Positions 17,729 to 27,275 of a DNA stretch of 64,000 nucleotides are shown here, piece after piece; position 1 is the stretch's first letter; the number at the start of each line of letters is the position of its first letter. Both the position numbers and the translations under genes were made by a program. Source of the DNA: Winogradskyella aurantiaca (GTDB taxonomy: Bacteria > Bacteroidota > Bacteroidia > Flavobacteriales > Flavobacteriaceae); NCBI RefSeq assembly GCF_003362725.1, contig NZ_QKTV01000001.1, forward strand, positions 62,001 to 126,000, written 5' to 3'. The notes under the pieces were generated by a model that did no database searches, had not been told where the DNA came from, and was given only the letters and a program-made list of their open reading frames with translations.

Positions 17729-18832
17729 ATGGAGACGGGGTTACCCATTCGGAAAATAATTCATGTTGACATGGATGCCTTTTATGCGTCAGTGGAACAG
17801 TTAGACAATCCTGAGTTACGTGGCAAGCCACTAGCAGTTGGTGGTGGTGAAAAACGTGGTGTGGTAAGTGCTGCCAGCTATGAAGCCCGAAAATTTGGTG
17901 TACGAAGCGCTATGAGTGGCCCTCAGGCCAAACGTCTTTGCCCCGAATTGATTTTTGTAAGACCTCGTTTTGATCGATATCAGGAAATTTCAAAGCGCAT
18001 TAGAGCTATTTTTTACGATTATACAGATCTGGTAGAACCACTGTCTTTGGATGAAGCTTATTTGGATGTCACCGAAAATAAAATTGGATTTCCCAGCGCT
18101 ACCTTAATCGCCAAGGAAATTAGAGATCGCATTTCTAAAGAACTGCAGCTTACCGCCTCCGCAGGTATTTCCATCAATAAGTTTATAGCCAAAGTGGCTA
18201 GTGATATTAACAAGCCTAATGGGCAAAAAACGGTCAATCCAGAGGAGGTCTTGGATTTTTTAGAACAGTTGGATATTAAAAAGTTCTATGGGGTTGGCAA
18301 GATAACAGCTGATAAGATGTACCGTCTTGGTATTTATACAGGCGCCGATCTAAAATCAAAAACTGAAAACTATTTAATTGACCATTTTGGAAAATCGGGG
18401 GGCTATTATTACCATGTGGTAAGAGGCATCCATAACGGTGCGGTAAAACCCAACAGAATAAGAAAATCTTTAGCTGCCGAACGAACTTTTAGCGAGAATT
18501 TATCCTCTGAAATTTTTATGATGGATAAACTCGAACAAATTGCCAAAGAAGTAACACGCCGTCTCGCGAAATCCAAAGTGAGCGGGAAGACCATTACCCT
18601 CAAAATCAAATACAGCGATTTTAATACCCAGACACGTAGTAAAACATTGCCTTATTTTGTCTCCCAAGTTGATATTATTTTAGATACCGCTAAAGAATTA
18701 CTGTTTCAGAGTGAGCTTAAAAACTCGGTCCGTTTACTGGGTATATCTTTATCCAACCTCAACACTGATACCAAAACAAAACCCGAGACCACAGAGACTC
18801 CTATTAGTGCCCAATTGAAGTTTGATTTTTAA
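17729..18832 (+). CDS. dinB: DNA polymerase IV (Y family)
   Basis: About 367 residues from the ATG at 17729 (METGLPIRKIIHVDMDAF); a TTG 27 bases upstream is less likely. The catalytic motifs are HVDMDAFYASVEQ and PLSLDEAYLDVTEN, the helix-hairpin-helix segment is FYGVGKITADKMYRLGI, and the little-finger domain follows. It copies past damaged bases with low fidelity. No LexA box was recognised upstream. The C-terminus ends LKFDF, and a short terminal motif of this kind may serve as the beta-clamp-binding peptide (inference). Confidence 0.95.
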   Translation: METGLPIRKIIHVDMDAFYASVEQLDNPELRGKPLAVGGGEKRGVVSAASYEARKFGVRSAMSGPQAKRLCPELIFVRPRFDRYQEISKRIRAIFYDYTDLVEPLSLDEAYLDVTENKIGFPSATLIAKEIRDRISKELQLTASAGISINKFIAKVASDINKPNGQKTVNPEEVLDFLEQLDIKKFYGVGKITADKMYRLGIYTGADLKSKTENYLIDHFGKSGGYYYHVVRGIHNGAVKPNRIRKSLAAERTFSENLSSEIFMMDKLEQIAKEVTRRLAKSKVSGKTITLKIKYSDFNTQTRSKTLPYFVSQVDIILDTAKELLFQSELKNSVRLLGISLSNLNTDTKTKPETTETPISAQLKFDF

Positions 18833-18876
18833 GATCAGATTAGAATGTAGTAAATTCACTATCTAATTTTAACACA

Positions 18877-19590
18877 GTGAAAGTTTTAAGTTTTATACTC
18901 CTTACGTTTCTGGTAAGCTTATTTGGATTTGCCCAATCACCCATAGGTGCCTGGGAAACCAGCTATAAGGACTCCACTGGCGAGGATATTAACATGATTG
19001 TCATTTTTTCGGAGGGTTATCAGGTAGCTACGCATTTTAAATCATCCAATGGAGAATTTGTTCAAACCAATGGTGGATCCTGGTCCTTAGAGGGATTTAA
19101 AATGACAGAAATAGTAGAATTTGATAACGCTAAACCTGAACGTGTTGGCTCTGAAGTTAGCTTTGAAATTGAGTTTCCAAAGAACACTCAAATGAAAATC
19201 AAGGGGCATGACCTGGTATTAGATCGCATTGATTCAGGAACACCTGGAGAACTCCATGGGGCCTGGTTGATGTCTGGTAGAAAGCGCAATGGAGAGACCC
19301 AACAACGCGATACAACAAAACCTAGAAAGACCATGAAAATTCTATCGGGTACACGTTTTCAATGGATTGCCTATAACACAGAAACCAAAGAATTTAAAGG
19401 AACAGGTGGTGGCACCTATACAACAGTAGATGGGAATTACACAGAATCCATAGAGTTCTTTTCACGCGATAACTCACGTGTAGGAGCTAATTTAGATTTT
19501 AACTATAAACTTGTTGATGGTCACTGGCACCATTCGGGATTATCAAGCAAAGGACAACCACTGTATGAAATCTGGAGTTTAAGAAACTAA
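18877..19590 (+). CDS. Secreted protein with two lipocalin-like repeats, function unknown
   Basis: A 237-residue exported protein starting at GTG, with signal peptide ending GFAQ. The mature protein shows two similar halves: the first begins GAWETSYKD (about residue 24) and the second GAWLMSGRK (about 126). Each runs through strands to a YTESIEFFSRDNSRVG / MTEIVEFDNAKPERVG motif, so an internal duplication is clear. The size of each half fits a small lipocalin-type barrel. It lies 6 bases before the exported cyanophycinase and is probably co-transcribed with it. The ligand is unknown. Confidence 0.75.
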   Translation: MKVLSFILLTFLVSLFGFAQSPIGAWETSYKDSTGEDINMIVIFSEGYQVATHFKSSNGEFVQTNGGSWSLEGFKMTEIVEFDNAKPERVGSEVSFEIEFPKNTQMKIKGHDLVLDRIDSGTPGELHGAWLMSGRKRNGETQQRDTTKPRKTMKILSGTRFQWIAYNTETKEFKGTGGGTYTTVDGNYTESIEFFSRDNSRVGANLDFNYKLVDGHWHHSGLSSKGQPLYEIWSLRN

Positions 19591-19596
19591 TATGCT

Positions 19597-20430
19597 ATGA
19601 AATTATTATTAAATCTCAGTGCCTTATTGTGCGCTGTTGTACTACAAAGTCAAACTACAGGACCGGATAAGGGTCATTTAGTGGTAGTGGGTGGTGCCAT
19701 GAAAAGTGAGGCTATTGTTAACGAGTTTATTGAGTTAGCTGGTGGCCTTGATGCTCAAATTATTGTGATACCTACTGCTGCAGGAAGGTCCAAATACTCA
19801 CAGGATGCCGGTCTGGCTGGTCGTCTAAAAAAAATGGGGGCTACAAATGTTACCGTATTACACACCAATGACAAGGAAGAAGCCAACTCCGAGGAGTTTA
19901 CCAAACCATTGCTTGAGGCCAAAGGAGTTTGGTTTGGTGGCGGTCGACAGTGGCGACTGGTAGACGCCTATGCCAATACTTTAACCGAAACGCTAATTCA
20001 AAAAGTACTCGAACGCGGTGGCGTGGTAGGGGGCTCATCAGCAGGAGCTACCATTCAAGGTAGTTTCCTCGCCCGAGGCGATACCAAAACCAATCAGATC
20101 ATGATGGGCGATCATCAGGAGGGGTTTGCCTACATAAAAAATGTTGCCATCGACCAGCATGTACTGGCAAGAAATCGTCAGTTTGATTTGTATGAGATTG
20201 TTGAAGCGCACCCAGAACTACTGGGCTTAGGAATCGATGAAAATACTGCGATTGTGGTTAGCGGAGACTCCTTTAAGGTTATAGGTGAGAGCTACGTGCT
20301 TGTTTATGACGGTACCTTTTGGTCTAAAGAAGGTTCGGAATTAAAAAAGCTCCCCAAGAAGGAACAGCTCTTTTACTTCCTTGCTCCAGGTGATCGCTAC
20401 AATATGAGAACCCGCAAAGTGATCAATTAA
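19597..20430 (+). CDS. Exported cyanophycinase (peptidase S51 family)
   Basis: A 277-residue protein with a signal peptide (ending LQSQ) and the S51 serine peptidase fold. GHLVVVGGAMKSE is at the N-terminus, FGGGRQWRLVDAY in the middle, and the nucleophile lies in GGSSAGATIQG (Ser about 147). Cyanophycinases hydrolyse cyanophycin (Asp-Arg polymer) to dipeptides. The signal peptide points to an extracellular or periplasmic enzyme for scavenging polymer from other organisms. No cyanophycin synthetase is present in the window. It is convergent with the next gene (4-base overlap). Confidence 0.88.
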   Translation: MKLLLNLSALLCAVVLQSQTTGPDKGHLVVVGGAMKSEAIVNEFIELAGGLDAQIIVIPTAAGRSKYSQDAGLAGRLKKMGATNVTVLHTNDKEEANSEEFTKPLLEAKGVWFGGGRQWRLVDAYANTLTETLIQKVLERGGVVGGSSAGATIQGSFLARGDTKTNQIMMGDHQEGFAYIKNVAIDQHVLARNRQFDLYEIVEAHPELLGLGIDENTAIVVSGDSFKVIGESYVLVYDGTFWSKEGSELKKLPKKEQLFYFLAPGDRYNMRTRKVIN

Positions 20431-21488
20431 CTTAAAATAAAAGGATTCTCATTTTTATAATTTCTGGTTACAAAATCCAGGGCATGTGTCAACAATTCGC
20501 CCATGCTTTTTGATTTTTTAAAGTTAACATCTCCCGTGAGATCGAATAATCCCATCTTTAGTTCATCAGTCTTTTCAGGTGTAGACAGCATATCATCTCT
20601 CATGCATTTAAGGAGTTGACTCAGACGTTTCTTCTCTCTTACAGCTCTCTTTGCTAAAAGAGATCGTTCTTCTTTTTCGTACTGATGGATGGATTTGTCT
20701 GCTAACAGATTTATACTCATATCCACCAGCGGATAGTTCTCCTTAAGAAACTGGGGTTTGTAAACCTTAGGGTTACCCTCATAACTTTGTTGATCAAAAT
20801 CCATTGCCCTGATACGATATTGAACACGGTCAAAATCCTGCGTAATAACTACTACATAATTATAGGATCGCATATCAGCCAGTAATCGAACAAAACAGCG
20901 CTCATTAAATTTCACGAATTCTTTGGCCAGAGCCTTTTTATCTTGTTCTGGCAAATTTTTTAAGTGCTTTTTAATAAAAACATCCCCTGGTATTCCTAAG
21001 ATGTGCTCTTCTATCACCGTATCCTGGTGCACCAGAAAATTAATGTTATTAGGCGACAGCAAATGCTCTAATTCCAAACCATAGATTCTGGAAGCATCTG
21101 CTTTTTTAATGTATAGAAAGATGTAGTTGTCGTTAAGTACATTTCTCACTTTGACTCTAAACGGTTTAGTATTGCCAAAGGTGCAGAAATCTATGGCGTC
21201 AATGTTTAAATATGGAATAATAACATCTGACCCATCTGAATGCAAAATAGAATACATCTGTTTTAAGCGGTACTCTATCTCATCTCGCTCGTGTTCCGCA
21301 TAATAGGTCCGAATCCAAAGGGTATCATTATCATCTTCATCAAATACATCAACCGCACCTTGAAATCGTAACAAATCTTCATAGAAAATGGGGATTTTAA
21401 TGGTACGCCCTTGTTGTTTTAAATACTCCGCCAAGGAGGGACTTATAGGAAAAGGGGGCTTTTTCTTGGTAATCAAATTGTCATCCAT
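20427..21488 (-). CDS. Conserved cytoplasmic protein of unknown function
   Basis: A 353-residue protein with no signal or membrane segment. Visible features: KKPPFPISPSLAEYLKQQGR at the N-terminus, a strand-rich part including IPYLNIDAIDFCTFG, then FLVHQDTVIEEHILGIPGD, an all-charged helix, and RIRAMDFDQQSYEGNP. The order of an acidic/His strand, long helices and a DFDQ motif faintly recalls atypical kinase folds; that is speculation. It is a single gene convergent with the cyanophycinase gene. I know of no assigned function. Confidence 0.7.
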   Translation of the reverse strand: MDDNLITKKKPPFPISPSLAEYLKQQGRTIKIPIFYEDLLRFQGAVDVFDEDDNDTLWIRTYYAEHERDEIEYRLKQMYSILHSDGSDVIIPYLNIDAIDFCTFGNTKPFRVKVRNVLNDNYIFLYIKKADASRIYGLELEHLLSPNNINFLVHQDTVIEEHILGIPGDVFIKKHLKNLPEQDKKALAKEFVKFNERCFVRLLADMRSYNYVVVITQDFDRVQYRIRAMDFDQQSYEGNPKVYKPQFLKENYPLVDMSINLLADKSIHQYEKEERSLLAKRAVREKKRLSQLLKCMRDDMLSTPEKTDELKMGLFDLTGDVNFKKSKSMGELLTHALDFVTRNYKNENPFILS

Positions 21489-21595
21489 CTCAACATATTT
21501 TTAGCCTTGACACAGAAGTTACCAGCTGATAAGGCATATTAAAAATACGAGATAAATGGACTAAAAAATAGTATTAACGGTTTAATATTTGAAGA

Positions 21596-23035
21596 TTAGA
21601 AGCTACACGATTCAATCTCTGTAACTCTCAAGGTATTAACCATTCCTCGGTCTTTAATTGGCATAGCTGCTAAACTAATAAGCATGTCACCAACATCTAA
21701 ATATCCCTTCTTGCAAGCTATGTTATTAACATCCTCAATAGTTTCATCGGTACTCACAAAACGATCATAATAAAATGCTTTAACACCCCATAACAAGTTT
21801 AACTGATTTAAGATGCGCCTATTAGATGTGAAAACCAAAATATAAGCAGATGGACGCCATGCAGAAATCTGAAACGCCGTATAACCACTATTGGTCAAGG
21901 TAGATATGGCTTTAGCATTTATTTCATTAGCCATATTGGCCGCGTGATAACAGATGGACTTCGTTATATAACGCTTAGTTCTAATATGTGGTGGAGATTG
22001 TGGCACCTCAATAAGTGGTGAATCTTCAACGCTTTTTATGATGTCAGACATCTGTTTGATTACCTGTATCGGATATTGACCCACTGAAGTTTCACCAGAT
22101 AACATAACTGCATCGGCACCATCCATGACAGAGTTAGCCACATCATTTACTTCTGCTCTTGTCGGAGTCAAACTGGTTATCATGGACTCCATCATCTGTG
22201 TGGCAATAATTACAGGGATTCTAGCGCGTTTAGCCCTGTGTACTAATTGCTTTTGAATTAAAGGAACTTCCTCAGCTGGTATTTCTACCCCAAGGTCTCC
22301 CCTGGCCACCATTAGTCCATCACAATAGGCCACAATTTTATCAATATTTTCTACAGCCTCTGGCTTTTCGATTTTAGCAATAATTGGAATCTTATGATTA
22401 CTATTTTCTTTAATCATTTTTTCCAACTGCATTAGATCTTCAGCGTGTCTTACAAAGGACAAGGCTATCCAATCTACTTCCTGTTTAATAGCAAATAAAG
22501 CGTCTTCAATATCCTTCTCTGTAAGTGCTGGCTGCGAAATATTGGTGTTTGGTAGATTAACCCCTTTTTTAGATCGCAATGGACCTCCCTGAATAACCTT
22601 GGCTTTTACTTCTGATTTCCCATCCGTAGAAACCACCTCAAAAATCAATTTTCCATCATCCAGTAAGATACGCTCACCTGGTTTAGCATCCTGAGGGAAG
22701 CGCTCATAGGTCATATAGACCCTCTCTTTGGTTCCTTCAAACCGTTCTCCGGTAGCAAAAATAATTTCATCACCTTCATTTACTACAACAGCCTCTTTCA
22801 TTACTCCAACTCTTAACTTAGGCCCTTGAAGGTCTGCTAAAATAGCGGCATTATAATCCAATTCTTCATTCAATTCGCGAATCATTTTTATACGCTCCTT
22901 CACTGCCTCATAATCAGCATGAGAGAAATTGATTCGAAACACATTGGCACCTGCTTCAAGCATTCCTTTTAATACTTCTTTAGAACTTGTGGCAGGTCCT
23001 AGGGTAGCTACTATTTTTGTCTTTTTATTTACCAT
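21596..23035 (-). CDS. pyk: Pyruvate kinase
   Basis: A 479-residue pyruvate kinase. TKIVATLGPATSS at the N-terminus, the inserted B domain, the catalytic lysine region IIAKIEKPEAVENID, and the metal/phosphate motif MVARGDLGVEIPAEEVP are all present. It converts phosphoenolpyruvate and ADP to pyruvate and ATP. It is the last gene of a minus-strand operon (acpP, fabF, rnc, IPExxxVDY, pyk) and starts 3 bases after the IPExxxVDY gene. No terminator hairpin stands out directly downstream. Confidence 0.97.
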   Translation of the reverse strand: MVNKKTKIVATLGPATSSKEVLKGMLEAGANVFRINFSHADYEAVKERIKMIRELNEELDYNAAILADLQGPKLRVGVMKEAVVVNEGDEIIFATGERFEGTKERVYMTYERFPQDAKPGERILLDDGKLIFEVVSTDGKSEVKAKVIQGGPLRSKKGVNLPNTNISQPALTEKDIEDALFAIKQEVDWIALSFVRHAEDLMQLEKMIKENSNHKIPIIAKIEKPEAVENIDKIVAYCDGLMVARGDLGVEIPAEEVPLIQKQLVHRAKRARIPVIIATQMMESMITSLTPTRAEVNDVANSVMDGADAVMLSGETSVGQYPIQVIKQMSDIIKSVEDSPLIEVPQSPPHIRTKRYITKSICYHAANMANEINAKAISTLTNSGYTAFQISAWRPSAYILVFTSNRRILNQLNLLWGVKAFYYDRFVSTDETIEDVNNIACKKGYLDVGDMLISLAAMPIKDRGMVNTLRVTEIESCSF

Positions 23036-23038
23036 TTA

Positions 23039-23518
23039 CTAGAATATTAAACAGTCTTTTTCTTTTATAGCATCTTGATCAACAGCATAGGCGGCGATCA
23101 ATTGTGGTATTTTTTGTATTTGAGAAATTATTTTTCTCTCATTTATTTTCTGAGCATCGCTTTCCACCTTTAATAAAAAATCAACCTTATTTAATTCAGG
23201 AATTAAGTGGTATGTCTTAATTATTTTCTGGCTTTCGGTAAAAAGGGAGCCACTGCTTTGTAACGAGTCCTCTTCCTTCTTACACACGTTAGAAATCAGA
23301 TGCCATGTTGTATAACTACTCTCATCTTCCCATTCATAAACCGAATAGGATGATAAAAAATAATTGACATCCAAATCTTGAGCACAACGTTTAAGTCTAA
23401 GGTTAAGACATTGGTTGAGCGCGTACGCAAATCTATAATCTTCAAGTCTACAATGAACAGCAATTAGCGTAAAAGCCGTATCGTAGAAATCCATTACTTC
23501 TAACTTATGTAAGGCCAT
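23039..23518 (-). CDS. IPExxxVDY family protein
   Basis: A 159-residue cytoplasmic protein with the defining motif IPELNKVDFLLKVE (residues about 117-130; here IPE-LNK-VDF, with F in place of Y). The N-terminal part has FALVGVHC-like strands (FTLIAVHCRLEDYRFAYALN) and aromatic-rich strands in the middle. The family is confined to Bacteroidota and has no known function. It is embedded between rnc and pyk, 3 bases upstream of pyk, a position that may reflect co-regulation with glycolysis. Confidence 0.8.
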   Translation of the reverse strand: MALHKLEVMDFYDTAFTLIAVHCRLEDYRFAYALNQCLNLRLKRCAQDLDVNYFLSSYSVYEWEDESSYTTWHLISNVCKKEEDSLQSSGSLFTESQKIIKTYHLIPELNKVDFLLKVESDAQKINERKIISQIQKIPQLIAAYAVDQDAIKEKDCLIF

Positions 23519-23639
23519 TAGTTCTAGCTAATTTGGCGGTAAATATAGTACAATATTCACTGCTGAATGTGAAGTTTTGGTTATACATGACCTATTTAAT
23601 CAACGAAAACGTTATCGTAACTAACGGTTATTTCCGTAA

Positions 23640-24383
23640 TTAAATCAATTTTGTCATTTGCCGTTGAAAGGCAAAGAACGCCCGCTTCGATGCTTTTTCT
23701 TCAGCCTTTTTCTTGGAAGTAGCTCTAGCTTTTGCCACAATTTTTTCATTTACTCGAAGTTTTACCGAGAAATGCTTGAGTTCATCATTACCTGTGTCCT
23801 CATAAACTTCATAGTCAAAAGTATTCTTCTCCTTCTGACACCATTCGATTAAGAGACTCTTATAACTAATAACCTTGCCTTCTAATTTTTCGATATCCAC
23901 ATGTGGATTAACAACTTTCTCAAAAATAAACTTCTTACAAGTCTCATAACCCCGGTCCAGAAAAATTGCTCCAACGAGTGCTTCAAACAAATTACCATGA
24001 ATGTTATTTCCAAACTGGTGTTTAGGTATACGGCTTTCAACCATACTTATTAGGTCCAGTTCCTTACCCAACTCGTTAAGGTGTTCCCTACTGACCACCT
24101 TGGATCGCATTTTAGTTAAGTACCCTTCATCTCCATGAGGAACCTCATCATACAAATATGCAGCGATAACAGAACTCAACATGGCATCACCTACAAACTC
24201 CAATCGTTCGTAATTAATAGCATTTCCATAATCGTCCTTTATATTCATTGACCTATGAGTAAATGCTTTGATATAAAGAGATTTGGATTTAATTTTAAAC
24301 CCGAGGAGTACCTCAAGTTTTAAAAAAAAATTCCCGTCATCAGAACGACGACGGGAATTAAATATGTTTTGGAGAAAACCCAT
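23640..24383 (-). CDS. rnc: Ribonuclease III
   Basis: A 247-residue protein with an N-terminal RNase III domain (signature NYERLEFVGDAMLSSVIAAYLY, catalytic E/D residues intact, and NLFEALVGAIFLDRGYE) and a C-terminal dsRNA-binding domain (about residues 170-240, ending AKARATSKKKAEEKASKRAF). It cuts double-stranded RNA in rRNA and mRNA processing. It is 11 bases downstream of fabF on the same transcript. The N-terminus is slightly extended (NSRRRSDDGNFFLKLE). Confidence 0.95.
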   Translation of the reverse strand: MGFLQNIFNSRRRSDDGNFFLKLEVLLGFKIKSKSLYIKAFTHRSMNIKDDYGNAINYERLEFVGDAMLSSVIAAYLYDEVPHGDEGYLTKMRSKVVSREHLNELGKELDLISMVESRIPKHQFGNNIHGNLFEALVGAIFLDRGYETCKKFIFEKVVNPHVDIEKLEGKVISYKSLLIEWCQKEKNTFDYEVYEDTGNDELKHFSVKLRVNEKIVAKARATSKKKAEEKASKRAFFAFQRQMTKLI

Positions 24384-24394
24384 TAAAGGTTTTA

Positions 24395-25645
24395 TTAGTC
24401 AAGTTTTCTAAATAGTACACAGGCATTATGACCACCAAAACCAAAGGTGTTACTCATGGCAGTTTTGATATCTCTTTTTTGAGCCTTATTCAATGTTAGA
24501 TTTAAACTTGGGTCAATATTTTCATCCACTGTTTCGTGGTTTATTGTTGGTGGAATAATTCCATTTTCCAAGGCCATGATTGAAGCAATAGCCTCAATAG
24601 CCCCTGCTGCACCTAACAAATGTCCGGTCATGGACTTTGTAGAATTAATATTAATGTTTTTAGCGTGGTCACCAAACACCTCAGAAATAGCTTTTAATTC
24701 TGCCACATCACCAAGTGGGGTAGACGTACCGTGAGTATTTATATGGTCCACTTCTTCAGGTTGAATACCAGCGTTTTCTAGACAATTTTTCATAACTGCT
24801 ACAACACCTATTCCATCTGGATGCGGAGCAGTCATATGATAGGCATCGGAAGACAAACCTCCACCAATTACCTCAGCATAGATTTTAGCACCTCGAGCCT
24901 TCGCATGTTCGTACTCCTCAAGAATAATAGCACCGGCTCCTTCACCCAATACAAAACCATCACGGTTTGCATCAAAGGGTCTAGAGGCTGTTTCAGGACT
25001 GTCATTTCTAGTGGACATGGCATGCATGGCGTTAAATCCACCCATACCTGCAATAGTAACTGCCGCCTCAGAACCACCTGTAATAACAACGTCACAATGA
25101 CCTAGTCTAATAGTGTTAAGAGCGTCAATCATTGAATTTGCTGAGGACGCACAGGCAGATACAGTTGTGTAATTAGGCCCCATAAATCCATATTTAATGG
25201 AAATATTTCCTGGAGCAATATCGGCAATCATTTTGGGGATAAAGAATGGGTTGAATCTTGGTGTTCCATCGCCCTTGGCATAGTTTAACACCTCATCCTG
25301 AAAGGTCTCCAATCCACCAATTCCAGCTCCCCAAATGACTCCGACTCTATACTTATTAATGGATTCAAGATCCATACCAGAATCTACAATAGCTTCGTCA
25401 GTAGCCACCATGGCGTACTGAGAGAACTTGTCCATTTTCCGGGCAAGCTTTCTATCTATAAAATCTGTTACTTGAAAATCTTTTACCTCACAAGCGAATT
25501 GCGTCTTAAAATTAGACGCATCAAAATGCGTAATAGGAGCTGCACCACTCTTTCCACTCAAAAGAGCATCCCAATAGGAGTCTTTAGTGTTTCCAATGGG
25601 CGTTAATGCACCTAATCCAGTAACTACAACACGCTTTAGTTCCAT
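24395..25645 (-). CDS. fabF: Beta-ketoacyl-ACP synthase II
   Basis: A 416-residue condensing enzyme. The nucleophile lies in TTVSACASSANSMIDA, and the two catalytic histidines in NTHGTSTPLGDVAE and STKSMTGHLLGAAG. The GFGGHNACVLF end is typical of FabF. It elongates acyl-ACP with malonyl-ACP in fatty-acid synthesis. It is 18 bases downstream of acpP, the classic acpP-fabF order. Confidence 0.97.
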   Translation of the reverse strand: MELKRVVVTGLGALTPIGNTKDSYWDALLSGKSGAAPITHFDASNFKTQFACEVKDFQVTDFIDRKLARKMDKFSQYAMVATDEAIVDSGMDLESINKYRVGVIWGAGIGGLETFQDEVLNYAKGDGTPRFNPFFIPKMIADIAPGNISIKYGFMGPNYTTVSACASSANSMIDALNTIRLGHCDVVITGGSEAAVTIAGMGGFNAMHAMSTRNDSPETASRPFDANRDGFVLGEGAGAIILEEYEHAKARGAKIYAEVIGGGLSSDAYHMTAPHPDGIGVVAVMKNCLENAGIQPEEVDHINTHGTSTPLGDVAELKAISEVFGDHAKNININSTKSMTGHLLGAAGAIEAIASIMALENGIIPPTINHETVDENIDPSLNLTLNKAQKRDIKTAMSNTFGFGGHNACVLFRKLD

Positions 25646-25663
25646 AAATTATATTAAGGGTAA

Positions 25664-25897
25664 TTACTTAGCCTCTTCTATGTAAGAAATAGCCTGACCA
25701 ACAGTTGCGATGTTCTCTGCTTGATCATCTGGGATTTGAATATCAAATTCTTTTTCAAATTCCATAATTAACTCAACAGTGTCTAGTGAATCCGCACCTA
25801 GATCGTTAGTGAAGCTTGCTTCGGCAACAACTTCATTTTCATCAACACCTAATTTGTCTACGATAATCGCTTTTACTCTTGATGCAATGTCTGACAT
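25664..25897 (-). CDS. acpP: Acyl carrier protein
   Basis: A 77-residue acidic protein with the phosphopantetheine-attachment serine in [15 protein letters not shown] (Ser about 37). It carries growing acyl chains in fatty-acid synthesis. It is the first gene of the minus-strand acpP-fabF-rnc-IPExxxVDY-pyk operon, with a -7 box about 30 bases upstream. Confidence 0.97.
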   Translation of the reverse strand: MSDIASRVKAIIVDKLGVDENEVVAEASFTNDLGADSLDTVELIMEFEKEFDIQIPDDQAENIATVGQAISYIEEAK

Positions 25898-25928
25898 AAT
25901 CTTTTATTTTTAAGTTTTAATTAGACCG

Positions 25929-25936
25929 CAAAAATA
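25929..25936 (-). promoter_or_regulatory. -7 box (TATTTTTG, minus strand) of the acpP operon
   Basis: The minus-strand TATTTTTG matches TAnnTTTG, 31 bases upstream of the acpP ATG, in the divergent acpP/purN intergenic region. Confidence 0.55.
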
Positions 25937-26063
25937 AAAAACTATTTTTTAAAATGCATTTTTACTAATAAAATGTGACCTTAAGGAAGATTTGGATAAC
26001 TTGCTACGTTTATATTTAAAATTACCTTTTTTTGCGTTGTCAATACATAATGAGTAGACCCCT

Positions 26064-26633
26064 ATGAAACGGCTCGTAATTTTTGCCTCTGGTTCCGGAA
26101 CTAATGCTGAAAACATTGCTAAGTATTTTGAAACTTCTAAGACAGCTGAGGTTTCATTAATTCTTTGTAACAACCCTAAAGCCAAGGTTTTAGAGAGAGC
26201 CAAACAACTTAAAATTGGAGCTATAACTTTTAACAAGGAGGTATTTCAGAACTCTAAGATAATCATAGACTTGCTCAAGAACCTCAATCCTGATCTTATT
26301 ATTCTAGCCGGGTTCTTATGGAAAATACCTGAGGCCTTGGTGACTAGCTTCCCCAATAAAATAATTAATGTTCATCCTGCCTTGCTTCCAAAATATGGAG
26401 GAAAAGGTATGTATGGTAAGCATGTTCATGAGGCTGTAATCGCTAATAAAGAGTCCGAATCTGGAATTACCATCCATTACGTAAATGAGCACTACGATGA
26501 AGGGGCTACTATTTTTCAAGCATCGTGCTCCTTAACCAACGTTGATACTGTTGATAGTTTAAGCGCTAAGATTCATGATCTGGAAATGGAACACTTCCCG
26601 AAAGTTGTAGAATCCCTAATTCAGGAACCTTAA
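26064..26633 (+). CDS. purN: Phosphoribosylglycinamide formyltransferase
   Basis: A 189-residue GAR transformylase. The GSGTNAENI phosphate loop at the N-terminus, NVHPALLPKYGGKGMYGKHVHEAV with the catalytic N and H residues, and the GITIHYVNEHYDEGATIFQ segment are all intact. It adds a formyl group from formyl-THF to GAR in purine synthesis. It is divergent from acpP and 3 bases before the RNase H gene. Confidence 0.95.
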   Translation: MKRLVIFASGSGTNAENIAKYFETSKTAEVSLILCNNPKAKVLERAKQLKIGAITFNKEVFQNSKIIIDLLKNLNPDLIILAGFLWKIPEALVTSFPNKIINVHPALLPKYGGKGMYGKHVHEAVIANKESESGITIHYVNEHYDEGATIFQASCSLTNVDTVDSLSAKIHDLEMEHFPKVVESLIQEP

Positions 26634-26636
26634 TCT

Positions 26637-27272
26637 ATGGCAAAGACTAAAAAAAAATTCTATACGGTGTGGAGGGGTCATCATACAGGAGTCTTTGAGT
26701 CCTGGGATGACTGCAAAGCTCAAATCACTAATTTCAAGGGCGCCATCTATAAGTCTTTTAAAACCTTTGAAGAAGCAAAAAAAGCCTTAAGAGGTGATTA
26801 TAGAGACTACCTTGGTACGTCAAAAAAATCAACTCTATCAGAAGCACAACTAGAACGCATTGGTGACCCAAACCTCTATTCTATAAGTGTAGACGCCGCT
26901 TCTAGTGGTAATCCTGGAAAAATGGAATACCGTGGTGTGGATACCCAAACCAAAAAGGAACTCTTCAAGCAAGGCCCATTTAAAGAAGGTACTAATAACA
27001 TAGGTGAATTTTTGGCGATAGTACATGGTTTGGCTTACTTAAAACAAAAATCAAGCGACAGAATTCTCTATACGGACTCGCGAACGGCGCTTAGTTGGGT
27101 GAAAAAAAAGAATTGTAATACCAAACTCAAACGCAGCCCAAGAAATAAAGACCTCTTTGAGTTGGTTGATCGCGCCGTTGTATGGTTAAAGAACAACTCT
27201 TACAGCACAACCATTGTCAAGTGGGAGACAAAAGCCTGGGGGGAAATTCCAGCCGACTTTGGAAGAAAGTAA
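26637..27272 (+). CDS. Ribonuclease HI with viroplasmin-type N-terminal RNA/DNA-hybrid-binding domain
   Basis: A 211-residue two-domain protein. Residues about 3-50 (KFYTVWRGHHTGVFESWDDC, then YKSFKTFEEAKKAL) form the HBD/caulimovirus-viroplasmin domain that binds RNA-DNA hybrids. The RNase H domain follows, with acidic active-site residues in YSISVDAASSGNPG, NNIGEFLAIVHGL and ILYTDSRTALSW. It removes RNA from RNA-DNA hybrids. It follows purN by 3 bases and precedes the monooxygenase gene by 3 bases. Confidence 0.92.
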   Translation: MAKTKKKFYTVWRGHHTGVFESWDDCKAQITNFKGAIYKSFKTFEEAKKALRGDYRDYLGTSKKSTLSEAQLERIGDPNLYSISVDAASSGNPGKMEYRGVDTQTKKELFKQGPFKEGTNNIGEFLAIVHGLAYLKQKSSDRILYTDSRTALSWVKKKNCNTKLKRSPRNKDLFELVDRAVVWLKNNSYSTTIVKWETKAWGEIPADFGRK

Positions 27273-27275
27273 ACT

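Noticed and set aside
24821-25105. Open frame antisense to fabF
   Set aside because: It is a shadow of the fabF coding frame with no signals of its own.
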